Positions 25,338 through 34,231 of a stretch of DNA of 64,000 bases are shown in pieces. A program made the translations under genes and the position numbers. The DNA comes from Bacteroidota bacterium (GTDB taxonomy: Bacteria > Bacteroidota > Bacteroidia > UKL13-3). The stretch covers positions 20,365 through 84,364 of the forward strand of contig JAIXSO010000059.1 of NCBI GenBank assembly GCA_027484685.1, written 5' to 3'. How positions within the stretch are numbered: the first letter of the stretch is position 1; each line of letters starts with the position of its first letter. The notes beneath the pieces were generated by a model. The model had not been told where the DNA came from and did not search any database. It saw only the letters and a program-made list of their open reading frames with translations.

Positions 25338-26249
25338 ATGAAATTTTGGAATAAAAATACGGTTATCATTCTGTTAGTTGGTATCATTTGTTTTGGCAGC
25401 GGTTTGTTTATTAAAGGCAGTTTACGCTACGATGACAAGCAGCAGCAGTTAATTGAACAAAACATCCGAAGTTATTCATTGCCAATTCCCGAAAGTGTAA
25501 CATTTGCTGGGCAAAAAATTAGCTTAAAGGAGTTTGATGTGCGCGAAAGATTTGATAGAGAATTGCTTACCAATGTATATTGGCAATCGCAAACTATTTT
25601 GTTATTGAAGCGTGCAAATCGATTTTTTCCAACCATTGAGCGCATTTTAAAGGAACAAGGTATGCCCGATGATTTAAAATATGTGGCATTAATTGAAAGT
25701 GGTTTAATGAATGTAAATTCTCCAGTTGGTGCTTCGGGCTTTTGGCAGTTTATGGATAAAACAGGCAAACAGTATGGCTTAACTATCAATACCGAAGTAG
25801 ATGAGCGCTACAACCTTGAAAAAGCTACTTATGCAGCTTGCAAGTACTTTAAAGAATCGTATGCAGTTTTTAACGATTGGGGTTTGGTGGCTGCCAGTTA
25901 TAATATGGGAATTGAGGGTTTAAGGCGTCAGCTAAAAAATCAATCAGGTAGCAGTTATTACGATTTGTTTTTAAATACCGAAACATCGCGTTATGTGTTT
26001 AGAATTTTAGCCATGAAGGAAATAGCCGAAAAGCCACAGCAATATGGCTTTTATATAGCTAAAAATCATTTGTACGATCCAATTCCAACCATGAACTTAT
26101 CGGTTAATTATTCCATTCCTGATTTGGCTGCTTGGGCTATTCAGTTTAAAACCAATTATAAAACGGTAAAATTATTAAACCCTTGGTTGCGTAGCAATAC
26201 ACTTACTTTAAAAGAAGGCGAAAGTGTAGAAATTACTTTGAGGAAATAA
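25338..26249 (+). CDS. Membrane-anchored lytic transglycosylase (SLT domain)
   Basis: 303 residues. An N-terminal membrane anchor or signal (about 8-24) is followed by an SLT lysozyme-like domain (about 95-225) with DDLKYVALIESG, catalytic Glu120, and the family motifs GASGFWQFM, DERYNLEKAT and VAASYNMG. It should cleave peptidoglycan glycan strands to 1,6-anhydro products. MltD-type enzymes often carry C-terminal LysM domains; here only one short LysM-like stretch may remain (about 270-300, VKLLNPWLRSNTLTLKEGE). Cotranscribed with rluD. Confidence 0.87.
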   Translation: MKFWNKNTVIILLVGIICFGSGLFIKGSLRYDDKQQQLIEQNIRSYSLPIPESVTFAGQKISLKEFDVRERFDRELLTNVYWQSQTILLLKRANRFFPTIERILKEQGMPDDLKYVALIESGLMNVNSPVGASGFWQFMDKTGKQYGLTINTEVDERYNLEKATYAACKYFKESYAVFNDWGLVAASYNMGIEGLRRQLKNQSGSSYYDLFLNTETSRYVFRILAMKEIAEKPQQYGFYIAKNHLYDPIPTMNLSVNYSIPDLAAWAIQFKTNYKTVKLLNPWLRSNTLTLKEGESVEITLRK

Positions 26250-26250
26250 G

Positions 26251-26279
26251 TTCTGGCAGCTAGCTTCTAGCAACTAGCT
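26251..26279. repeat. 29-bp dispersed repeat
   Basis: TTCTGGCAGCTAGC followed by TTCTAGCAACTAGCT. It differs at one base from 57628-57656, more than 31 kb away. Confidence 0.7.
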
Positions 26280-26290
26280 TAATTTACCCA

Positions 26291-26332
26291 ATAAAAAAGC
26301 CCTGCTAAAATAGTTTAGCAAGGCTTTTTTTT
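26291..26332. terminator. Bidirectional terminator
   Basis: AGCCCTGCTAAA pairs with TTTAGCAAGGCT (one internal mismatch), with A-run and T-run on opposite sides. It serves the convergent transglycosylase and Crp genes. Confidence 0.85.
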
Positions 26333-27041
26333 ATACAGTGGCGTGCGATATGCGTTCTAACGCGCCTTTATTTAAAATTTTTATTCGCTTACCTTCAAAA
26401 TCAATGTATTTGTCGGTTTTAAATTCCGAAAGTAATCTTATTAAAGTTTCAGTTGCAGTTCCAACTATGTTAGCTAAATCTTCACGAGGTAAACTTATTG
26501 GAATTACAGGCTCCTCTTCTACCGATTTTTGAGCAAAGGTTTGGTGTAAATACAAAATGGTCTCAGCCACTCTTTCTCTCACACTTTTTTGAGCTAAACT
26601 TTGTACTTTTTCGTTGTTTAAACCCATATCGTGGCATAATGCTTTAAACATTTGTTTGTTTATTTCGGCATTGCTTTGCAATAAGTCTAAAAACACTTGG
26701 CGAGGTATAAAACAAGCCGTTACATCTTCAATACAAGTAGCAGTAGCAGTTAAAGGCTCTTCGGCTATTACAGCCCTGTAACCTAAAAACTCACCTTCTT
26801 TGGCAAAACGAAGAATTTGCTCTTTACCAAAATTATTACTTCGGGTTAGTTTAACTATTCCTTTGGTAATACAATAAATTCCAAGTGGCAAATTATCTTC
26901 ATAAAAAATGGATTGACCTTTTTTGTAGTAACCACATGATTTTGCATTAGAAACGGCAAGCGTTTCTTCTGGTGTACAGTATTTCATAAATGAAATGGCT
27001 TTTGAGTCGCACATTTCGCATTCAAGTTTTACTTTTTGCAT
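26331..27041 (-). CDS. Crp/Fnr-family transcriptional regulator
   Basis: 236 residues. A cyclic-nucleotide-binding fold (about 35-145) leads to a long dimerisation helix and a Crp-type winged helix with LPREDLANIVGTATETLIRL (about 184-203). The protein has many cysteines: Cys8, Cys11, Cys22, Cys36, Cys57, Cys103, Cys110 and Cys136. The N-terminal set recalls the iron-sulfur cluster ligands of FNR, but the spacing (C-x2-C-x10-C) is not the classical one. An oxygen- or redox-sensing role is plausible but not shown. No target site is evident nearby. Confidence 0.85.
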   Translation of the reverse strand: MQKVKLECEMCDSKAISFMKYCTPEETLAVSNAKSCGYYKKGQSIFYEDNLPLGIYCITKGIVKLTRSNNFGKEQILRFAKEGEFLGYRAVIAEEPLTATATCIEDVTACFIPRQVFLDLLQSNAEINKQMFKALCHDMGLNNEKVQSLAQKSVRERVAETILYLHQTFAQKSVEEEPVIPISLPREDLANIVGTATETLIRLLSEFKTDKYIDFEGKRIKILNKGALERISHATV

Positions 27042-27082
27042 AGTAAAAAGATTGGTTTAAACGATGTTTCAAATATATAATC

Positions 27083-28513
27083 CTATCTGTTAACCAAAAA
27101 ATTAAATAGTGAATTATTTTCAGAATTTATACTTTTTGTTAATTTATTATTACTTATTGAACAATCAAAGTAAGGTAAAATGTTTTGTAATTCTGTAATT
27201 ATTTTATTTTTCCCCCATATAACTGTCTCAAAATAACGTTCAAAACTTTCTTGGCCGTATTTTTCGAGCAGTAATTTATAGTCGTTTTCGGTATATCCTT
27301 TGTTTTGTTTGTAAAATAAATGGTACAAATCGTGCATTACATTATCCAAACTATATTTACCGTTTGAATTTTTTATAATAGTTAAATCTGCAAGCATTGC
27401 TGCAAGCATTCCTTCTACATAAATGCTTACTTTTCGCGCAGGTACGCCAGTTACATAGCCATCTAACCAAGTATCGAAACTTGATTCTGCTACAGAATAG
27501 TTTTGGTTACCAGCATTGTTTATATGACGCAAAAAATCGCCATTCCAACTATCTACATATTGCTCCCAGCTCCAAACTCCGCTTCTAAGTAGCATTAAAT
27601 CACCATAATAGGTTGTTATTCCTTCATAAACATAACCTAAATGACTATAATTTTCTTTGGTAAAATCGTAAGGCCACATGCTTTCTGGGCGAATGCGTTT
27701 TATATTCCATAAATGGAATAGTTCGTGGCTGCTAATGGCTAAAAGATCGTTATAAAAATCGTCTCGAAGCATTTCATTGCTCATTCCGATGGCAATTACT
27801 GTGCTATCGGCATGTTCTACACCGTGCCTAAAAGGTGTGGGTAAAATTTGATATAAAAAATGGTAATCAGCACAAGGTAATTCTTTAAAAATAGCTGTTT
27901 GTGCTTTGGTATAAGCTATGGTGTCCAATTCAAGCTGCGCTAAATCCATTTCGTGTTTGCCTTGAAACCAAAAATGAATTTTAGTATTTTCAACCATAAA
28001 CTCATGGTGTTGCAAATTTGCACTTGCAATAAAAGGACTATCGGCCAATTGGTCAAAATTTTCAGCTTTTAAAATATTTAAATTGTGAGGTAATTGGCAA
28101 GCAATTTTGTAATCAAAAGGAATATTTAATTTTATCTCAAAAGGCTCATTTATTTTACCAACTTCATACATAAAACAATGTACCGGATTTACATACAATT
28201 GTTCAGTATTTAAAAAACATGCACCTGCATCTAGCTGATTAGCATAGTATTCGTAATAAATAGTAATTTTTTTATTGTTATCAATATTAAATATTTTCCA
28301 ACTGTCTTTGGTTTGTTTCCTAACCTTAAGTTCTGTTCCATTTTGCGCAGTGGCTTTAAAACACCTAATATTTTTTGCAAAATTAGCAAGTTCATACCTG
28401 CCCGGCCTCCAAGCTGGTAATTGCAATATAATTTCAGCATCGTTTGTGCTTATTTCGGCTTCAATTTCAATAAAATTTTCTAAAGCCTTGTTTATTGATA
28501 CTTGGTATTTCAT
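27083..28513 (-). CDS. M61-family metallopeptidase (glycyl aminopeptidase-like), short form
   Basis: 476 residues, no signal peptide seen. The N-terminal beta-domain of M61 peptidases (about 1-175; LPAWRPGRYELANFAKNI) is followed by the zinc-binding HELFH (263-267) and third-ligand motif VYEGITTYYGD (Glu297). GVEHADS, also typical of the family, precedes them. Many M61 proteins are near 600 residues with a C-terminal PDZ domain; this one ends after the catalytic domain, so the PDZ domain is missing. The frame ends at a normal stop and I see no remnant of PDZ sequence in the 41 bases that follow. Confidence 0.85.
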   Translation of the reverse strand: MKYQVSINKALENFIEIEAEISTNDAEIILQLPAWRPGRYELANFAKNIRCFKATAQNGTELKVRKQTKDSWKIFNIDNNKKITIYYEYYANQLDAGACFLNTEQLYVNPVHCFMYEVGKINEPFEIKLNIPFDYKIACQLPHNLNILKAENFDQLADSPFIASANLQHHEFMVENTKIHFWFQGKHEMDLAQLELDTIAYTKAQTAIFKELPCADYHFLYQILPTPFRHGVEHADSTVIAIGMSNEMLRDDFYNDLLAISSHELFHLWNIKRIRPESMWPYDFTKENYSHLGYVYEGITTYYGDLMLLRSGVWSWEQYVDSWNGDFLRHINNAGNQNYSVAESSFDTWLDGYVTGVPARKVSIYVEGMLAAMLADLTIIKNSNGKYSLDNVMHDLYHLFYKQNKGYTENDYKLLLEKYGQESFERYFETVIWGKNKIITELQNILPYFDCSISNNKLTKSINSENNSLFNFLVNR

Positions 28514-28527
28514 ATTTGTTGCAAAAT

Positions 28528-28779
28528 ATGAACATAGCCGTTATAACCGCAATTTTTTCTGTAATTATGTTATTAATTTTTACAGCGCTTTCTCTTTTAA
28601 AAACCCAAAATATGATGTTACAGCTTGTATTTGTGGTAGTTGCATCGTTTAATATTGGTGTAATTTCGTGCATAATTTTGGTAAATTACGAAAGTAAATC
28701 GGCCTTAATTTGGCCAGGACTTTTTGTAATTATGTTAGTTAATAAAGTAATAGAAATTAGTAAAAACCTTCGTTCATAA
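28528..28779 (+). CDS. Small membrane protein, unknown function
   Basis: 83 residues with three predicted membrane helices (about 3-22, 28-50 and 55-73) and a short charged tail (VNKVIEISKNLRS). The frame is open back to an ATG at 28495, but that start would lie inside the opposite-strand M61 gene; the ATG at 28528 opens directly into the first helix and is preferred. Divergent from M61, with only 14 bases between the two starts. I do not recognise a family. Confidence 0.6.
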   Translation: MNIAVITAIFSVIMLLIFTALSLLKTQNMMLQLVFVVVASFNIGVISCIILVNYESKSALIWPGLFVIMLVNKVIEISKNLRS

Positions 28780-28814
28780 TTTTTTACTACATTTACAGCC
28801 CAAAAATAAGTCCT

Positions 28815-29453
28815 GTGAAAAAATACATTTTAATTATTTTAAGTTTTTTAACTTTAAGTAGCATAGCCCAAAGTAGTAAAGATGCCGATTTACTAATTGA
28901 TAAAATTAGCAAACGCTACAAAAAGTTTAAATCAATAAAAGCCGATTTTACGTATAGCATTGAGAGCAAAGCTGAAAAAATTAATGAAAAGCAAAAAGGC
29001 AATATTGTAATAAAAGGCAATAAGTTTAGGTTAGATATAGCAGGGCAAACCATTATTTGCGATAATAAAACGCAATGGACTTATAGCAAAGAAATTAACG
29101 AAGTTAATATACAAAATTACAAACCTAAAGAAGGTGTAATGAAGTTAGATGATATTTTTACCATGTACAGTAAAGGTTTTGTAAGCCGTATAGCTGAAGT
29201 GGTAAAAGAAAATGGTAGAGAGTTAACCGTGATAGAATTGGCACCTAAAGACAAAAAGAAGAACTATTTTAAAATAAAACTATACGTTGAAAAAAATAAC
29301 CAACAAATAATTAGATCGGTAATATTTGATAAAAATGGAAGTGTTCATACTTATACCATTACCAATCAAATACCTAATATTAAGTTTGAAGATGGTTATT
29401 TTACTTTTAATCCTAAAAAATATCCAAACGTAGAAATAAACGATATGCGATAA
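28815..29453 (+). CDS. lolA: Outer-membrane lipoprotein carrier protein LolA-like
   Basis: 212 residues. The start is GTG at 28815, opening a signal peptide (MKKYILIILSFLTLSSIAQ). The mature part has the LolA pattern: KFKSIKADFTYSI, GNIVIKGNKFRLDI, WTYSKEINEVNIQNY and the C-terminal FTFNPKKYPNVEINDMR. LolA carries lipoproteins across the periplasm to the outer membrane, in line with the many lipoproteins here. It is followed six bases later by a TPR protein. Bacteroidota carry several LolA-like paralogues, so which role it has is less sure than the fold. Confidence 0.82.
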   Translation: MKKYILIILSFLTLSSIAQSSKDADLLIDKISKRYKKFKSIKADFTYSIESKAEKINEKQKGNIVIKGNKFRLDIAGQTIICDNKTQWTYSKEINEVNIQNYKPKEGVMKLDDIFTMYSKGFVSRIAEVVKENGRELTVIELAPKDKKKNYFKIKLYVEKNNQQIIRSVIFDKNGSVHTYTITNQIPNIKFEDGYFTFNPKKYPNVEINDMR

Positions 29454-29459
29454 TAAAGT

Positions 29460-29984
29460 ATGAAAAGAGCGCTTAACATACTGATTATATTATTAATACT
29501 AACCTTTGCAAGTGGTATTGTTTGGTTTATTTATAATCCTGATAAATACTCTGACACCAATCTTGACTCTATAGTAGAAGAAAATTTTAAGGTTTATCCT
29601 AACTATTATACTTCATCCGATAATTTTACTGACACCAGTAGCCTTGCTTTAACTGCTATGAAATACTACACTTTAGGTAACTATCAAATAGCTATGGAAA
29701 CCTTTAGAAAGTATGAGCCTGAACCCCGGGATGATGGTTATTATAACTTATACGCAGGTATTTGTTTTTTTAAATGTGGTTATACCAATGTAGCTATTAG
29801 GCATTTTGACGAGTCAGTTGAGTCGTTTAATATGTTTAGTGATAAAACTGTAGCACGTTGGTATATGGCATTAGCCATGTTAAAAGCTAATAGAGTAGCC
29901 GATGCCAAAGAAATTTTATTACAATTAGTAAATCAAAACACTACCTATAAGAAGAAAGCTCAAGATATTTTAAAAGCGCTTTAG
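29460..29984 (+). CDS. Membrane-anchored TPR protein
   Basis: 174 residues. One N-terminal membrane anchor (about 7-25), then a periplasmic part with about three tetratricopeptide-like helical pairs (ALTAMKYYTLGNYQIAMETF, YYNLYAGICFFKCGYTNVAI, MALAMLKANRVADAKEILLQ). It probably binds a protein partner, as TPR domains do. It is in an operon with the LolA-like gene. The stop codon lies in a hairpin shared with the convergent permease gene. Confidence 0.7.
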   Translation: MKRALNILIILLILTFASGIVWFIYNPDKYSDTNLDSIVEENFKVYPNYYTSSDNFTDTSSLALTAMKYYTLGNYQIAMETFRKYEPEPRDDGYYNLYAGICFFKCGYTNVAIRHFDESVESFNMFSDKTVARWYMALAMLKANRVADAKEILLQLVNQNTTYKKKAQDILKAL

Positions 29985-30014
29985 GTTAAAAATTCAACCT
30001 AAAGCTAATATTTT
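29978..30014. terminator. Hairpin terminator between convergent genes
   Basis: GCTTTAGGTT (29978-29987) pairs perfectly with AACCTAAAGC (29996-30005), followed on the plus strand by TAATATTTTTT. It overlaps the stop codon of the TPR gene. Confidence 0.75.
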
Positions 30015-31709
30015 TTACCGGTGAGTGTAATTTAATTTACTATGTTTTTTACCATAGAAAAAGTAAATAATTAAGCCAATTACTAACCATATTCCAAATG
30101 CTATCCAATTAGATTTTCCTAGTTGAGTCATTAAATAAAAATTAGTAATCATACCTAAAACAGGCAGTAACGAAAAGCGTTTTAAGAAACTTAGAATAGA
30201 TATTACAGCAAATAAAATCCAAAAACTATAAGCAGGAAAATTAGCCGACCAATCAAAATTTTGGAATATTTTGTTTTCATCATAAACAGTAAAAAGAAAA
30301 AAGCTCACTAAAAATAACAACGGCATAATTATTCTGCCACTTATGTAAGGCACCCTAAATCCTTTGTGGTTTTCGTTCCTATGGCTTTCCATTTGAATAA
30401 CACCAGCATTTACCAAAACAAAGGCAAACAAAGTTCCAATACTGCTTATATCTGTTACTTCTTTTAGGTTTAAAAATAATGCGGGAATAGCTACCAAAGC
30501 ACCCGTAATTAATGTTGAAAAATGTGGGGTTTTATATTTTGGATGAATATTGCTGAATTTTTTAGGTAATAACCCATCACGGCTCATACTCATCCAAATA
30601 CGTGGTTGCCCATTTTGAAAAACCAAAAGTACTGAAGCCATCGCTATTACAGCACTTACAGCTACTATTCCGCTCATCCAATTTACATTTAGTTTTTGGA
30701 AAACAAATGCCAATGGATCGCCAACGGCAAGTTCTTTATAACTAATCATTCCAGTTAAAGTTAAAGAAATAAGGATGTATAAAACGGTGCAAATTACCAA
30801 CGATGCAATCATAGATTTTGGCAAATCGCGTTCAGGATTTTTACACTCTTCGGCTGTGGTAGCCAAGGCATCAAAGCCAATATATGCAAAAAATACCGAT
30901 GAAACTCCCTGTAAAACACCTGTTATTTTATTAGGCATAAAAGGGCTCCAATTATCAGGATTTACATAAAATGCACCTACTACAATAACTAAAACAATAA
31001 CAAATAGCTTAATGGCTACAAACATATTGCTAGCTTTTTTGGTTTCTTGTACTCCTCTGTAAATTAACGCAGTAATTGCTAGCACAACACCAACAGCTGG
31101 CAAATCAAAAATAAGTTTTGTGCCTAAAAATATAGGAGCTGTTAACCAAGCGCTGTGTTGTTCTGTTTGCACAAAAGTTAAAGTTTCGTTTTTAGCTAAT
31201 AAGTTGCTTGCTGCTTCAAAACCATTTTTAGCTGTTAAATAATCCATGGTTAAATAATCAGGCACATGAATATGTAGTCCAGCTAATAAACCAGTAAAGT
31301 AATCGCTCCAACTTATGGCTACTACTATATTTCCAATACCATATTCTAATATCAAAGCCCAACCTATAATCCAGGCTATAATTTCGCCAAACGAAGCATA
31401 AGCATAAGTGTAAGCGCTACCACTAATTGGAATTGAGGAAGCAAATTCAGCATAGCTCATAGCTGAAAATCCGCAAGCAATGGCAGTAAAAACAAACAGT
31501 AAAATAACAGCCGGTCCACCCATAAAACTAGCATTGCCAATGGTACTAAAAATACCAGCACCAATTATGGCTGCAATACCCATTGCGGTAAGGTCGCGCA
31601 ACGATAATGTTTTATGTAATTGATGGCTTCCGTGTTCGGCTTTATTGGCTTCTGTTAATATTTGATTTACGTTTTTTTTGCGAAAAAGCGCTTTCATGTA
31701 TTCTATCAT
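30015..31709 (-). CDS. APC-family amino-acid permease
   Basis: 564 residues with 12 or more membrane helices. The start resembles cationic amino-acid transporters: LSLRDLTAMGIAAIIGAGIF for the first helix, then GGPAVILLFVFTAIACGFSA and the conserved EFASSIPISGSAYTYAY. The late C-terminal helices (SFWILFAVISILSFL) also fit. Substrate is unknown; the length and N-terminal motif suggest the CAT subgroup. Another in-frame ATG at 31697 would remove four residues. It is transcribed alone on the minus strand. Confidence 0.88.
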   Translation of the reverse strand: MIEYMKALFRKKNVNQILTEANKAEHGSHQLHKTLSLRDLTAMGIAAIIGAGIFSTIGNASFMGGPAVILLFVFTAIACGFSAMSYAEFASSIPISGSAYTYAYASFGEIIAWIIGWALILEYGIGNIVVAISWSDYFTGLLAGLHIHVPDYLTMDYLTAKNGFEAASNLLAKNETLTFVQTEQHSAWLTAPIFLGTKLIFDLPAVGVVLAITALIYRGVQETKKASNMFVAIKLFVIVLVIVVGAFYVNPDNWSPFMPNKITGVLQGVSSVFFAYIGFDALATTAEECKNPERDLPKSMIASLVICTVLYILISLTLTGMISYKELAVGDPLAFVFQKLNVNWMSGIVAVSAVIAMASVLLVFQNGQPRIWMSMSRDGLLPKKFSNIHPKYKTPHFSTLITGALVAIPALFLNLKEVTDISSIGTLFAFVLVNAGVIQMESHRNENHKGFRVPYISGRIIMPLLFLVSFFLFTVYDENKIFQNFDWSANFPAYSFWILFAVISILSFLKRFSLLPVLGMITNFYLMTQLGKSNWIAFGIWLVIGLIIYFFYGKKHSKLNYTHR

Positions 31710-31864
31710 TTGTAAAACTATCTGTATGCAATTATACCAATATTACCGGTAAATAAAATTGGTTCCATAATTAATAAGCGTTTCCAAAACTAGAAAAACA
31801 TGTGTTTTTGTTAAAAATAAATATTTTGGCATTGTACATATTTTACTTTAATTCGTAGAATTAG

Positions 31865-33238
31865 ATGAGCGCTGAACAAAATTTTCATCAAGCAGTAAAA
31901 AAATCGTTGCAAAACACCGAGTTGCAAACACGCACGGCTGCCGCTGCGGCTAAGCATCAATTTGCTGTGGCCGAAGCTTTAAAGCAATTTGCCGACCTTG
32001 AATTAGCGCGCAATAGAGCCAAATATATTAAATGGCGAGTAAACGAAAATTTAGATAAATACCTTATTGATTTTGAAGCCAATTTAATGCGTAAGGGCGG
32101 AAAAGTTATTTGGGCCGACACGCCTCAAACTGCTTTAGCCGAAATTGAACAAATCATAAAAAAAAATCAAGCAAAACATATTGTTAAGTCAAAATCGTCT
32201 ATTTGTAACGAAATTGGCTTAAATGAATTTATAAAAGCCAAAGGTTACGATTTAACCGAAACCGATTTGGGTGATTTTATTGTAGATGGATTTAACGAAA
32301 AACCTTTTCATGGAATTTTACCAGCTGCTCATAAAACCAAAGAAGAAATTAATAATTTACTGAACCAAAAAATTAGCACTTCCTTAGATATTGAGTTAAA
32401 TGAAATGACTAAGGACGTGCGCGATTATATGCGCAGTAAATTTTTTAAAGCAGATATTGGAATAACAGGTGCAAATTTTTTAATTGCCGAAAATGGTATG
32501 GTTTGCATTTCTGAAAATGAAGGAAATGTTAGGCTTGCTAGCGCTTTTGCCAAAACACATATCATAATTGCTGGTATTGATAAAATACTACCTACCCTTC
32601 AGGATGTAGATTTATTTTTTTCATTATTAAGCAGTTATGGAAATGGTCAGCGCTTAATGGCTTACAACTCTATAGTTGGTCCTAAAAATTTAGAAGAGCA
32701 AGATGGAGCCAATGAGTTTATTGTAATTTTAGTGGATAATGGTCGTAGCAGCACTTTAGCTTCACACGATCAAAGGGAGGCGCTTTCATGTATTAAATGC
32801 GGAGCTTGTCATTTTGTTTGTCCAGTTTTTACCAATATTGGTGGCCACAGCTATGGTAGCAGTTATACGGGTCCAATTGGTTCAATTACTGAGCCTTTAG
32901 CACATGGTTTAAACGAATATAAACATTTAAGTAATGCCAGCACCAATTGTGGTAAATGCAACGATGTATGCCCTGTAAAAATTGATATAAGCAACCATAT
33001 AATCAGAAATAGGCGTGACAATATTAATGCAGGTAACGAAACCACAGGTGAAAAACTAGCTTGGTACACTTGGACAAAAGCCATGTTGAGTCGTAAAAAC
33101 TTAAATCGGTCTACTTCTATTAAAAATTTTACTTTTAGACAATTATATAAAACCGCTTGGGGAGCTGAAAAAGAATTTCCAAAAATTGAAGAAAAATCTT
33201 TTAATCAATTATGGCGCGAAAAATTTGGTGGTGTTTAA
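31865..33238 (+). CDS. lutB: Lactate utilisation protein B (LutB) iron-sulfur protein
   Basis: 457 residues, cytoplasmic. An N-terminal LUD domain (about 60-300; GITGANFLIAENGMVCISEN) is followed by two [4Fe-4S] motifs: CIKCGACHFVC (Cys309, 312, 315, 319) and CGKCNDVC (Cys362, 365, 369, completed by another cysteine or a ligand elsewhere). A C-terminal tail (FNQLWREKFGGV) ends the protein. With LutA and LutC, LutB oxidises L-lactate to pyruvate. Neither partner is adjacent, so they must be elsewhere or the protein works with other partners. Confidence 0.88.
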   Translation: MSAEQNFHQAVKKSLQNTELQTRTAAAAAKHQFAVAEALKQFADLELARNRAKYIKWRVNENLDKYLIDFEANLMRKGGKVIWADTPQTALAEIEQIIKKNQAKHIVKSKSSICNEIGLNEFIKAKGYDLTETDLGDFIVDGFNEKPFHGILPAAHKTKEEINNLLNQKISTSLDIELNEMTKDVRDYMRSKFFKADIGITGANFLIAENGMVCISENEGNVRLASAFAKTHIIIAGIDKILPTLQDVDLFFSLLSSYGNGQRLMAYNSIVGPKNLEEQDGANEFIVILVDNGRSSTLASHDQREALSCIKCGACHFVCPVFTNIGGHSYGSSYTGPIGSITEPLAHGLNEYKHLSNASTNCGKCNDVCPVKIDISNHIIRNRRDNINAGNETTGEKLAWYTWTKAMLSRKNLNRSTSIKNFTFRQLYKTAWGAEKEFPKIEEKSFNQLWREKFGGV

Positions 33239-33265
33239 TAAGTTTGGTTAAAAGCTATTGTAAAT

Positions 33266-33295
33266 AAAAAAAGCTCCAATTTGGAGCTTTTTTTG
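33266..33295. terminator. Bidirectional terminator
   Basis: AAAAAGCTCCAATTTGGAGC with a matching T-run forms a perfect stem. It ends three bases from the 3' end of the minus-strand tRNA-Cys, so it can terminate both lutB and the tRNA. Confidence 0.88.
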
Positions 33296-33297
33296 TG

Positions 33298-33368
33298 AGG
33301 TATCGAGCAGATTCGAACTGCTGTAGGAGCTTTTGCAGAGCTCAGCCTAGCCGCTCGGCCACGATACC
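33298..33368 (-). tRNA. tRNA-Cys (anticodon GCA)
   Basis: 71 nt on the minus strand. Acceptor stem GGTATCG/CGATACC is fully paired and the discriminator is U73, the identity base for cysteine tRNA. The anticodon stem is GAGCT/AGCTC with loop CTGCAAA, so the anticodon is GCA. The T arm carries TTCGAAT. The 3' CCA is not encoded. Confidence 0.95.
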
Positions 33369-33569
33369 CTGATGCGATTAGGGTTGCAAATATATAAATA
33401 TTATTTACTTATGATAAATTTTTTTTCCATTATTAGTCTTTTTATTTAAAAACCTGATTTTCTTAATTATTAATTTTTTATGTTTTTAGGTTGTACTGGC
33501 GTTTAACGCACTTATGGCTGTTCAATTTTTGTGTATTTTGTATTACATCTAAAATATTGATAAATTAAC

Positions 33570-33592
33570 TTACCATAAATAACCTATGGTAA
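33570..33592. promoter_or_regulatory. Inverted repeat upstream of DUF4920 gene
   Basis: TTACCATA (33570-33577) and TATGGTAA (33585-33592) are perfect inverted arms around seven bases, 56 bases before the start of the lipoprotein gene. The size and symmetry fit an operator for a dimeric regulator. Downstream, TTTATTTG (33609-33616) is a one-mismatch -7 element. Confidence 0.4.
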
Positions 33593-33648
33593 TCATGTTA
33601 TAAAATGTTTTATTTGTGTACTTAAAAATTTAAAACTTAAACACAGAA

Positions 33649-34161
33649 ATGAAAAAAATAATTTTATGCGCAGCAGTTGCTTTAACTGTAATTGCATGTG
33701 GAAATGGTAACACACCAAAACAAGAAACAACTCCAACAGATACAACCAAAACAGCAACAGATACTACAGCACAAGCTCAATATTTTGGTGCTAAAATTAC
33801 TGAAGATGGAGCAATTGCTTTAGCAGACTTAAAAAGCGCAATGGGCGATAAAAAAGAGTTAAATGTAAAAGTATCGGGCGAGGTAGATGCGGTTTGCCAA
33901 AAGAAAGGCTGTTGGATGGAAATTAAAAATGCAGATGGCGATGTAGTTCGTGTAACTTTTAAAGATTATGCATTTTTTATGCCAATGGATTGTGCTGGTA
34001 AAACTGCTGTAGTGGAAGGTGTTGCTAAAATTGAAGAAACTAGCGTAGCTGATTTAAAGGAATATGCTAAAGATGATAATCAAAGCAAAGAAGCTATTGC
34101 TGCTATAAAAGAGCCTAAAAAAGAATTGGTTTTTGAAGCTAGTGGCGTAATTTTAAAATAA
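33649..34161 (+). CDS. DUF4920-domain lipoprotein
   Basis: 170 residues. Lipobox VIAC (Cys17), a Thr-rich linker (about 24-45), then a small beta-barrel-like domain with VCQKKGCWMEIKNADGD and DYAFFMPMDCAGK. Those cysteines and the GCWM motif are typical of DUF4920, and this domain resembles OB folds. Family function is unknown. A terminator separates it from the next lipoprotein gene. Confidence 0.8.
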   Translation: MKKIILCAAVALTVIACGNGNTPKQETTPTDTTKTATDTTAQAQYFGAKITEDGAIALADLKSAMGDKKELNVKVSGEVDAVCQKKGCWMEIKNADGDVVRVTFKDYAFFMPMDCAGKTAVVEGVAKIEETSVADLKEYAKDDNQSKEAIAAIKEPKKELVFEASGVILK

Positions 34162-34170
34162 ATTTTTTAT

Positions 34171-34214
34171 AAGCCATATTGCAAGTGAATTATAACTAGC
34201 AATATGGCTTTTTT
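34171..34214 (+). terminator. Rho-independent terminator
   Basis: AAGCCATATTGC (34171-34182) pairs perfectly with GCAATATGGCTT (34199-34210) and is followed by T. It lies between the DUF4920 and cytochrome-like genes. Confidence 0.85.
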
Positions 34215-34231
34215 AGTAAATTATATAATAA

